DNA of 13,821 bases, taken from contig DEKO01000030.1 of NCBI GenBank assembly GCA_002353885.1, positions 1-13,821 on the forward strand, written 5' to 3'. The notes under the pieces are model-generated. The model was not told the origin of the DNA. It saw only the letters and a list, made by a program, of their open reading frames with translations, and made no database searches. How positions within the stretch are numbered: position 1 is the stretch's first letter; each line of letters starts with the position of its first letter. The stretch is from Porphyromonadaceae bacterium UBA2720. Lineage in GTDB: Bacteria > Bacteroidota > Bacteroidia > Bacteroidales > Muribaculaceae. Position numbers and translations under genes: made by a program. Of the stretch, positions 1 through 5,207 are shown in pieces.

Positions 1-132
1 TAAAATGCTCACGCTCGGCCATCAGCGAGCGAGCTCGCAATGGCACTCGCTTAATCGCATTTTTGGATAAAATGCTCACGCTCGGCCATCAGCGAGCGAG
101 CTCGCAATGGCACTCGCTTAATCGCATTTTTC
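1..132 (+). repeat. Tandem pair of a 62-bp palindromic intergenic element
   Basis: Two essentially identical copies lie at 2-63 and 69-130, with a 67-base period and a short linker containing TGGATA. Each copy starts with AAAATGC and ends with its complement GCATTTT. Inside are a second inverted pair (GCCAT / ATGGC) and a central self-complementary GCGAGCTCGC, so each copy could fold as a nested imperfect hairpin. A third, diverged copy lies inverted at 11994-12054. No reading frame is carried. It resembles a non-autonomous REP- or MITE-like element, but I do not recognise the family. Confidence 0.85.
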
Positions 133-164
133 ATTATTCATTTTTCACTATTCATTCTTTTTTG

Positions 165-172
165 TACTTTTG
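165..172 (+). promoter_or_regulatory. Promoter -7 box of the outer-membrane protein gene
   Basis: TACTTTTG matches the Bacteroidota primary sigma -7 consensus TAnnTTTG. The -33 TTTG is not clear; only a T-run lies at about 141-145. The start would be near 179, leaving an A-rich leader of about 24 bases without a Shine-Dalgarno site, which is usual in this phylum. The box lies 34 bases after the tandem palindromes. Confidence 0.6.
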
Positions 173-202
173 CGGCCGTAAAAACTGAAAACGAAACAGA
201 AA

Positions 203-772
203 ATGAAAAAGATGATGATTCTGCTGATGGTCGCCATGGCGACTATAGCAGGTGCTCGTGCCGCTGATGGCATCGACAAGGAGATTGTGGCCGGTATGAA
301 TGTGTCGAGTTTCAATGGCACGGCGTTCAGTTCGCGCATCGGCTTCCACGCCGGTTTGCGGGTCAACGTCGGGCTGCCTCGGGTCAGCCAAGGACTTTAT
401 GTCAATGGTGCGGCTCTGTTCTCGCTGCGCGGTGCCAGTGCCGATGGCACAACGTTCAACCCCTTCTACCTCGACATTCCGGTGCATCTGGGCTACAAGT
501 ATGCCTTCAGCGACGATGTGGCCGTCTTCGGCGAGAGTGGCCCCTATGTTGGCATCGGTCTGTTTGGTACGACCGACGGCAAGAGCGTCTTCGGCGACGC
601 CAATGGACTGAAGCGCTTTGAGGTGGGCCTGGGCGTGCGCGCCGGTGTTGAGATGAAACGCAAGTTGGTCATCTCGATGGGTTATGACGGTGGCTTGACC
701 GATATCATCAAGGACAGTGACGTCAACACCAAGGACCACAACTTCTACATCTCGCTGGGCTATAAGTTCTGA
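203..772 (+). CDS. Small outer-membrane beta-barrel protein (PorT/OMP_b-brl type)
   Basis: A 189-residue secreted protein. Residues 1-20 form a signal peptide: MKKMM, a hydrophobic core, then ARA before the likely cleavage site. The rest is alternating polar and hydrophobic beta-strand sequence with many Gly and aromatic residues (the GFHAGLRVNVGL, FYLDIPVHLGYKY and GLGVRAGVEM stretches). It ends in a strand with a terminal Phe (FYISLGYKF), the recognition signal for insertion by the BAM machinery. Length and pattern fit the eight-strand OMP_b-brl families common in Bacteroidota. These are often of unknown role, so no substrate can be named. It has its own promoter and converges on tonB, so it is not part of that operon. 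Confidence 0.85.
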   Translation: MKKMMILLMVAMATIAGARAADGIDKEIVAGMNVSSFNGTAFSSRIGFHAGLRVNVGLPRVSQGLYVNGAALFSLRGASADGTTFNPFYLDIPVHLGYKYAFSDDVAVFGESGPYVGIGLFGTTDGKSVFGDANGLKRFEVGLGVRAGVEMKRKLVISMGYDGGLTDIIKDSDVNTKDHNFYISLGYKF

Positions 773-797
773 ACGCCCAGTTGACTGTGGACATAAC

Positions 798-838
798 ACA
801 CTGGCCGCTGCCTCGATGCATGAGACAGCGGCCAGTGT
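798..838. terminator. Bidirectional hairpin between convergent genes
   Basis: A perfect 13-bp inverted repeat (ACACTGGCCGCTG at 798-810, CAGCGGCCAGTGT at 826-838) has a 15-base loop in which CTC/GAG can extend the stem. It lies between the stop of the outer-membrane protein gene (772) and the end of tonB (858), where both transcripts must stop. There is no strong T-run on either side, so it may act as a 3'-end stabiliser as much as a classical intrinsic terminator. Confidence 0.7.
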
Positions 839-857
839 TGTGAGTGGATGTTGTGTG

Positions 858-1691
858 TCAGATAAATCGCCAGGTGATGGTGCCGATGCCCTCGCTGGTG
901 CGGTTCTTGGGCACCGAGAAGGCGCTCTCGCGTGCTGCCTGCTCGCACGAGCGTCGCACCTCGGGGTGCGCCCAGGCCTCGCCGCTGCCGCTGACGGCAT
1001 GCGCCTCGATGACCTTGCCACGTGGGTTGACGCGCACCTGCACGTTGACTTTGCCGGTCCACTTGCTGTGTGGACGGCCCCAGTACTCGGCGGTGTAGCC
1101 CACCAGGCCACTGATGCCGGGCTGTCCGCTGCGTTCGCCGGTGTTGGCATTGCCTGCTGGCGAGCCGGTCTTGCTAGTGGTGGTGCCGGTGCTCTTGCCG
1201 AAGGCGTCCTTGACGCGGTCGTTCTTGGGTGTGGTGGTCTCTTTGCCACGCTTCACCTGCTCTTGCTTGGCCTCGGGCTTGGTCGACTTGGCTGGGCCAG
1301 TCTTTTTGGGCTGTTCTTCCTTGGGTTTCTCCTTGACCTTCATGGGCGACTCCTGCTTGGCTGCGACCACCGGCTTGGGCTCGGGCTTGGGAGCCGGCTT
1401 GCCGGCGTCGTCCAGGTCATCACCCTCGACGTCGGGCTGCTCGCTCTGCTGCTCGGTGGGTGTGGGGGTGTCCAGCTCCATCTGCTCGTTCTGCGACAGG
1501 TCGGGCAGGTTGCCCAACTCGACAAATTCGCCGCCAAACATGATGGTGTCTTGCTTGAGCTGTGCCAGCTCGGCACCTTTGGGCGGGTACTCGTAGTGCA
1601 GATGCGTATAGAGCATGACCAACACCGTCCCCACCAGCCATAGCAGGGTCAGCAACAGGGCAGCTATTTTGCTTTTGCGGTTATCGTCCAT
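858..1691 (-). CDS. tonB: TonB energy-transducing protein
   Basis: A 277-residue inner-membrane protein that spans the periplasm and passes proton-motive force from ExbB/ExbD to TonB-dependent outer-membrane receptors. Residues 1-8 are cytoplasmic and charged. Residues about 9-28 are the membrane anchor (ALLLTLLWLVGTVLVMLY). Residues about 95-160 form a Pro/Lys/Glu-rich spanner (the APKPEPKP and KVKEKPKEEQPKK stretches). The last 85 residues match the TonB C-terminal fold: GYTAEYWG, then GKVNVQVRVNPRGKVIEAHAV, and TITWRF at the end. The start codon overlaps the exbD stop by one base (TAATG), which indicates translational coupling. It is the last gene of exbB-exbD-tonB and converges on the outer-membrane protein gene. 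Confidence 0.93.
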   Translation of the reverse strand: MDDNRKSKIAALLLTLLWLVGTVLVMLYTHLHYEYPPKGAELAQLKQDTIMFGGEFVELGNLPDLSQNEQMELDTPTPTEQQSEQPDVEGDDLDDAGKPAPKPEPKPVVAAKQESPMKVKEKPKEEQPKKTGPAKSTKPEAKQEQVKRGKETTTPKNDRVKDAFGKSTGTTTSKTGSPAGNANTGERSGQPGISGLVGYTAEYWGRPHSKWTGKVNVQVRVNPRGKVIEAHAVSGSGEAWAHPEVRRSCEQAARESAFSVPKNRTSEGIGTITWRFI

Positions 1692-2173
1692 TATTCGTGC
1701 TGTGTTTGCTCCAGATTCTGTTCAGGTGCAGGTTGCTGGGCGGCGTAGGTGGCCGAGGCGGGCTTGGTTGCCAGCACCACCTTCAGGCCGCACTTCGACC
1801 CCTTGTCCAGCACGTCGACGATGCGGCCATAGGGCACTGCCTCGTCGGCATAGAGGGCGATGAACTCCTCGGGGTTGGCAGCTTGCACGCTCTGCATGAA
1901 TGGCTCGAGCTGCTCGGGAGCCAGTGGCGTGAGGGCACCCTCGCTGATGCTGTCGCCCTGAGTGGCAAACATGTTCATCTCCTCGTCGATGTAGATGCGT
2001 GTGGTGGGCTTGAGCGCCGTCTGCTGTCCGCTCTGTGGCAGGTTGACCTCGAGCGCCGACGGGAAGACGAACGTCGAAGTGACCATGAAGAAGATGAGCA
2101 GCAAGAAGATGACATCGGTCATCGACGCCATGCTGAACATCGACAGGGTTTCGTGTTGTCGTTTCAGTGCCAT
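1691..2173 (-). CDS. exbD: ExbD/TolR biopolymer transport protein
   Basis: A 160-residue subunit of the ExbBD proton channel. A short cytoplasmic N-terminus leads to one membrane helix at residues about 19-38 (TDVIFLLLIFFMVTSTFV). Asp20 at its start matches the conserved proton-carrying Asp of the ExbD/TolR family. The C-terminal periplasmic domain follows (LEVNLPQSG, then FIALYADEAVPYGRIVDVLDK), and a Gln/Pro-rich tail. It lies 12 bases after exbB and overlaps tonB by one base, so all three are one transcription unit. A TolR role cannot be wholly excluded, but the adjacent tonB favours ExbD. Confidence 0.93.
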   Translation of the reverse strand: MALKRQHETLSMFSMASMTDVIFLLLIFFMVTSTFVFPSALEVNLPQSGQQTALKPTTRIYIDEEMNMFATQGDSISEGALTPLAPEQLEPFMQSVQAANPEEFIALYADEAVPYGRIVDVLDKGSKCGLKVVLATKPASATYAAQQPAPEQNLEQTQHE

Positions 2174-2185
2174 AGTCGCGCGTGT

Positions 2186-2974
2186 TTACTTGGCCGGCTC
2201 GTTGAGCAGGTCCATAAATTCCATCGATTTGCCCTCAAGCTTGTTCATCACCTTGTTGACGCGACTGGTCAGGTAGTTGTAGGCAAACAATGCCAGGATG
2301 CCCACAATCAGACCGGCCACAGTGGTGACCAGTGCCTGATAGATGCCGCTAGCCAGGATGGTGACGTTGCTGTTCTGGCCGGCGCTGGCCAGTTGGAAGA
2401 AGGCCTGCACCATGCCGGTGACGGTGCCCAGGAAACCGATCATCGGTGCACCTGCAGCGGTGGTTGCCAGCCAGTTGAATCCTTTCTCGAGCTTGGCAAT
2501 CTCCATGTTGCCCACGTTCTCGATGGCCACGAGCACGTCGTTCATCGGGCGTCCGATGCGGCTCACACCCTTCTCGATCATGCGGGCATAGGGTGTGTTG
2601 GTGTCTTTGCACAGCTGTGCTGCCTGGTCGACCTCGCCACGATGGATATAGTTCTTGATTTTCTCCATGAATGCCGAGTCTTCCTTTGACGCGCGGCTCA
2701 CGGCAAACAGGCGCTCAAAGAAGATGTAGATGCTCACCACGGCCAACAGTGCCAGCGGAATCATCAGCCAGCCACCGGCCATGGTCAGGTTCCACACCGA
2801 GAGTTCTTTGACGACAGGTTCGGCCGCTTGTGTGGCTTGTGCCACAGGGGCTGCAGCGGCTTGTGCAGCTTGTGCGACAGTGTCGGCGACGGCTTGCGCA
2901 GCCTGTGTTGCAGTGTCGGCGAGGCCTTGTGCCACGCTGTCGGTCGCTGTAGTGACTTGTGCGAGTAATGACAT
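2186..2974 (-). CDS. exbB: ExbB/TolQ/MotA-family proton channel protein
   Basis: A 262-residue inner-membrane subunit of the ExbBD motor. Three membrane segments are visible: about 62-85 (WNLTMAGGWLMIPLALLAVV), about 170-192 and about 208-232. The family signature is present in the second and third: GAPMIGFLGTVTGMVQAF and then ALVTTVAGLIVGI. The Thr residues in these motifs line the proton path in the family. The first 55 residues are an Ala/Gln/Val-rich extension with repeated AQA and ADT units and no membrane segment, longer than in the classical E. coli protein. It is the first gene of the operon, with a leader of about 130 bases from the promoter at 3111-3118. Confidence 0.93.
   Translation of the reverse strand: MSLLAQVTTATDSVAQGLADTATQAAQAVADTVAQAAQAAAAPVAQATQAAEPVVKELSVWNLTMAGGWLMIPLALLAVVSIYIFFERLFAVSRASKEDSAFMEKIKNYIHRGEVDQAAQLCKDTNTPYARMIEKGVSRIGRPMNDVLVAIENVGNMEIAKLEKGFNWLATTAAGAPMIGFLGTVTGMVQAFFQLASAGQNSNVTILASGIYQALVTTVAGLIVGILALFAYNYLTSRVNKVMNKLEGKSMEFMDLLNEPAK
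2825..2955 (-). repeat. Ala/Gln-rich coding repeat in the exbB N-terminus
   Basis: Degenerate tandem GCTTGTGC / GTGTCGGCGA units (as read on the + strand) encode AQAA, ADTV and similar blocks at residues about 7-50 of ExbB. Such tracts change length easily. The function is unknown; the tract may form a flexible or coiled N-terminal tail. Confidence 0.6.
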
Positions 2975-2977
2975 ATA

Positions 2978-3092
2978 TTTAGTTTTTAGACGTTAGTTTT
3001 TAGACTTTAGACATTTTAATTTTTAGACGCTAGACGTTAGTTGTTAGGTTGGATTTTCTAGATTTTCTAGAATCTAGAAAGTTTAGAGCATC
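2978..3092 (-). promoter_or_regulatory. exbB leader with repeated CTAAAAACTAACGTCTA units and a TCTAGA hairpin
   Basis: The transcribed leader of exbB is low in complexity. In the gene sense it carries several degenerate copies of CTAAAAACTA and ACGTCTA. It also has a perfect 9-bp inverted repeat, TTCTAGATT at 3056-3064 and AATCTAGAA at 3071-3079, around a TTCTAG loop. Similar A-rich units precede several other genes in this window. Whether the hairpin controls expression cannot be told from sequence. Confidence 0.5.
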
Positions 3093-3110
3093 TAGTATCG
3101 TCAAAACGTG

Positions 3111-3118
3111 CAAATTTA
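3111..3118 (-). promoter_or_regulatory. Promoter -7 box for exbB-exbD-tonB
   Basis: On the minus strand this reads TAAATTTG followed by C, a full match to the Bacteroidota TAnnTTTG box. The region 20 bases upstream has no good TTTG. Transcription would start near 3104 and give a leader of about 130 bases with strong secondary structure. Confidence 0.5.
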
Positions 3119-3203
3119 CAAAATGTTTTCCACATCGTGGCATGTGTTGTGTTTTTTTAGCAGTTTTTTAGTAAAAAAGATGCATGCTGTATATTCAGCG
3201 ATC

Positions 3204-3340
3204 GGTTACAGCGATGGCCATGCGGTGTGGCACGTCTGCAACCTGACTGGATTGGTATGCGCCTCGGCACAGAGGCGAACGATTAAACCCCACGTGGCAA
3301 ACGTTGAAGACGAGGCTACGTGGGTATGTGACTACCCCAA
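3204..3340 (+). ncRNA. ssrS: Structured RNA, candidate 6S RNA (RNA polymerase regulator)
   Basis: This gene-free stretch can fold as a long rod. Paired segments from the outside in are: CATGC 3219-3223 with GTATG 3324-3328; GTGGC 3227-3231 with GCTAC 3315-3319; CGTCT 3233-3237 with AGACG 3308-3312; CAAC 3239-3242 with GTTG 3303-3306. Then comes a wide bubble, closed by an apical hairpin CGCCTC/GAGGCG (3260-3265, 3272-3277). The 3' side of the bubble holds a self-complementary CCACGTGG. Two pairs are G-U only if the + strand is the RNA; on the minus strand they would be C-A mismatches. A rod with a large central bubble is the 6S RNA design, and the stretch GGATTGGT...TTAAACC around the apex resembles the E. 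coli 6S apex as I remember it. A weak promoter (TTTA 3167-3170, N19, TATATTCA 3190-3197) precedes it. The ends are approximate. Confidence 0.5.
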
Positions 3341-3356
3341 AAAGATGAGGTGGAAA

Positions 3357-4253
3357 TCAAAGGTTGTCAATCTGTTTCTTGGCCCACTCTTTGGCGACGC
3401 GGATGGCTTCTTGCTTGGCCTTGCGTGCCAGACTGTCCATCATGGCCTGGGCCGGATCGTAGGGCTCGTCATCCTCGCGGGGCATGACGCTGCCCAGGGT
3501 GTCGTCGGGTGCATATTCAGGCTCGACAGGTTCCTCGGCAGGGGGCGGCGTGACGCCCACGCTGGGCTGCTGTTCCTGTTGCTCGACCCCCATGGCTTGT
3601 TGCAAGTATCGTTCGAGGTCGTCCTTGCTGAAGGTGAACACATGTCCCAGGATGCCCAGCGAGATGGTCTTGGGCTCGTCGCCCACCATGAGTTTGCCGG
3701 TCGAGTAGACAAAGTGGTTGTCGACCTGCAGCAGTTGGTCGATGGTCAGGTCGGCCCCCTTGCCAGTCACCCACTTGACCACTTCGCCCAAGATGTCGCC
3801 CATGTCGCGCTGTTCGACCTTGTCGTTGACCCACTCGCGCGACGAGCCCACGATGGCCTGTCGGTGGGCCTCGCGGTCGGGCACGGTGACGACGAGTACG
3901 CCCAGCACCACCAGCACGATGAGCAGGGCTACCAGCCACTTGGTGCCGCTGCCCGACTTGCGCTTGGGTTGAACCGGTGTGGGCTGCGGCTGTTGGTTGG
4001 GTAGGGGAGTGCCCCAGGCGGGCGGCACAGGTGGCGGAGTGGCATGCTGTGGAGGTGCCACATGATTGCGTACGGTGGCGCGCTCATACTCCAGCCGTTG
4101 CAGCAGGGAGGTCAGCTGGGGCACATCGCCGGCTTGGCGCCAGTCGTCCATGCCCTCGGTCCACACTTCGGTCTCGGGCGTGATGCCCATCTCGGCCAGT
4201 TGCTCAATCGAGAATGGCCCGCGTTGCTCGTCATTGATAAATAAGTAGTACAC
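3357..4253 (-). CDS. GYF_2-domain membrane protein with DUF4359-like C-terminal part
   Basis: From the GTG at 4253 the product has 298 residues. Residues 1-50 match the GYF_2 domain: MYYLFINDEQRGPFSIEQL, then VWTEGMDDWRQAGDVPQL, a fold that binds proline-rich peptides. A Pro/Gln-rich linker follows (about 66-97), then a membrane helix at about 105-124. The C-terminal part contains a block (about 128-215, with FVYSTGKLMVGDEPKTISLGILGHVF) that resembles DUF4359, then a Pro/Glu-rich stretch and a charged helical end. I chose GTG 4253 because GYF_2 domains normally begin at this MYY. The longer frame to GTG 4313 would translate a junk-like 7-base repeat (SPLLTTHYPLLTLTE). It follows the zinc-ribbon gene, which itself has a proline-rich region that a GYF fold could bind. 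The function is unknown. Confidence 0.75.
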   Translation of the reverse strand: MYYLFINDEQRGPFSIEQLAEMGITPETEVWTEGMDDWRQAGDVPQLTSLLQRLEYERATVRNHVAPPQHATPPPVPPAWGTPLPNQQPQPTPVQPKRKSGSGTKWLVALLIVLVVLGVLVVTVPDREAHRQAIVGSSREWVNDKVEQRDMGDILGEVVKWVTGKGADLTIDQLLQVDNHFVYSTGKLMVGDEPKTISLGILGHVFTFSKDDLERYLQQAMGVEQQEQQPSVGVTPPPAEEPVEPEYAPDDTLGSVMPREDDEPYDPAQAMMDSLARKAKQEAIRVAKEWAKKQIDNL

Positions 4254-4271
4254 CTTTGTTTCTGTTAAAGT

Positions 4272-4300
4272 GAGTAGTGGGTAGTGGGTAGTGAGTAGGG
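4272..4300. repeat. Short tandem repeat, 7-base unit GRGTAGT
   Basis: About four units of GAGTAGT/GGGTAGT sit exactly between the stop of the zinc-ribbon gene (4310) and the likely start of the GYF_2 gene (4253). The repeat keeps a reading frame open, which produces a false N-terminal extension of the GYF_2 protein. Confidence 0.8.
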
Positions 4301-4309
4301 GGCTCGCAC

Positions 4310-4960
4310 TCACTTGACCAACAGGAAAATGAGAAACCCGATGAGCACCAGCCAGATGAGGCAGCTGCCACAGTTGATGCTCACCATCTTGCCGCCTTGA
4401 GGGCGCTCGACATCATCAGACTGCTGGGTGTTGGGGTCGTAGCGCTTCCCGAAGATGCCCGTGCGCGGCAGGCCTTGCTGATGGTCGATGAGAATCTGGC
4501 GCGGCGCGCCACCACGATAGGGGCCGATCAAACCCGCCTGCTCGAGTTGCCTGATGAGGTCCTGAGCGCGCTCAAAGGGGATGTTGAAGTAGTCGCGCAG
4601 CATGACCGGCGTGATGGCACTGCACTGGCCCAGGAAGCGCACCGCCTCATCAAAGAGCGGGTCACGACCGTCACCACCCAGTTGCGACGGCAGTGGCTGG
4701 GCAGGCAGCGGCTGGGCAGGCAATGGCTGCTGCCCTTGGATGGGCACTGAGGTGGCCTCGATGGCCTCGGCAGGCTGTTGGGGCGCCTCGTCCTGGCGGC
4801 GCAGCTCAAGCGAGCCGTCGTCAAGGGGCACATAGGCATAGTCGCCCACAATCTCGAGTTGCGTCAAGCACTGCGGGCACACAGTCTTATATTCGTTGGC
4901 AATCAAGGTCTCGACGCTGAGTTCGAGGTGCTTGCCACATTTCGGACAGGTATATTTCAT
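4310..4960 (-). CDS. Zinc-ribbon, FtsK-gamma-like winged-helix, tail-anchored protein
   Basis: A 216-residue protein. Residues 1-35 form a zinc ribbon with Cys5, Cys8, Cys28 and Cys31 (CPKC ... CPQC). A Pro/Gln linker contains the repeat PLPAQPLPAQPLPSQ (about 79-93). Residues about 100-158 (DPLFDEAVRFL ... RAQDLIRQLEQAGLIGPYRG ... RQILI) follow the pattern of the FtsK gamma domain. In FtsK that domain reads oriented KOPS DNA sites and activates XerD. Residues about 197-215 are a hydrophobic C-terminal anchor (LIWLVLIGFLIFLLV). There is no ATPase domain. The family call for the winged helix is from pattern alone; DNA binding and a link to Xer recombination are inferences. It has its own promoter and is followed by the GYF_2 gene. 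Confidence 0.75.
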   Translation of the reverse strand: MKYTCPKCGKHLELSVETLIANEYKTVCPQCLTQLEIVGDYAYVPLDDGSLELRRQDEAPQQPAEAIEATSVPIQGQQPLPAQPLPAQPLPSQLGGDGRDPLFDEAVRFLGQCSAITPVMLRDYFNIPFERAQDLIRQLEQAGLIGPYRGGAPRQILIDHQQGLPRTGIFGKRYDPNTQQSDDVERPQGGKMVSINCGSCLIWLVLIGFLIFLLVK

Positions 4961-4979
4961 CTTTATCTCTCTAAACGGA

Positions 4980-5013
4980 CAAAGGTAGTAATAATTTCAT
5001 GACTTCGGGCAAA
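4980..5013 (-). promoter_or_regulatory. Promoter of the zinc-ribbon/GYF_2 operon
   Basis: On the minus strand there is TTTG (5010-5013), a 22-base spacer, then TACCTTTG (4980-4987), the TAnnTTTG consensus. The start would be near 4973, giving a leader of only about 13 bases. Confidence 0.65.
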
Positions 5014-5027
5014 TATGGTTTAAAAAA

Positions 5028-5059
5028 TTTGGTGTTATCCCACTTTTGCCCTATCTTTG
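5028..5059 (+). promoter_or_regulatory. Promoter of the serine hydrolase gene
   Basis: TTTG (5028-5031), a 20-base spacer and TATCTTTG followed by C (5052-5059) make an almost ideal Bacteroidota promoter, facing away from the zinc-ribbon promoter. The start would be near 5066, so the leader is about 140 bases and includes repeat copy A. Confidence 0.75.
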
Positions 5060-5096
5060 CCCCTAACAAGCAAAAATCGTGCCGCATTTTGGCCTG

Positions 5097-5190
5097 CCGG
5101 CCGCTGTTTGAGCCTGTCGTCCGCTATTGGCTTATTGTTTACAGCTTATACTTATAGCTAAAAGCCAGGCTTTTAAATAGCTAAAAACTA
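5097..5190 (+). repeat. Dispersed intergenic repeat family 2, copy A
   Basis: It contains CCGGCCGCTGTTTG, then CCGCTATTGGCTTATTG, then a palindrome AAAAGCCAGGCTTTT flanked by TAGCT and AGCTA. It closely matches copy B (6757-6838) and, in its first half, copy C (7838-7898). It lies in the transcribed leader of the serine hydrolase gene. Confidence 0.8.
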
Positions 5191-5207
5191 AAGTCAAGAA
5201 ACTAAAT

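Noticed and set aside
1..132. Tandem 67-base repeat as a CRISPR or plasmid iteron array
   Set aside because: There are only two copies, the whole unit is conserved rather than a short repeat with a variable spacer, and no replication gene lies nearby. A lone inverted copy lies elsewhere.
152..1249. Long minus-strand open frame (365 codons) across the outer-membrane protein and tonB genes
   Set aside because: The translation is Ala/Arg/Pro/Thr-rich without domains. It overlaps two well-supported genes and is typical of shadow frames in G+C-rich DNA.
1697..2689. Long plus-strand open frame (330 codons) opposite exbD and exbB
   Set aside because: It is antisense to two recognised family proteins and its His/Asp/Gly-rich sequence has no family pattern.
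3204..3340. The structured region as a riboswitch of exbB
   Set aside because: It lies upstream of the likely exbB start site, and its G-U pairs fit a + strand RNA, which would run away from exbB.
3108..4004. Plus-strand frame of 298 codons running from the intergenic region into the GYF_2 gene
   Set aside because: It is antisense to the GYF_2 protein, begins in the structured RNA region and shows no domain. The structure and the opposite-strand gene explain the sequence better.
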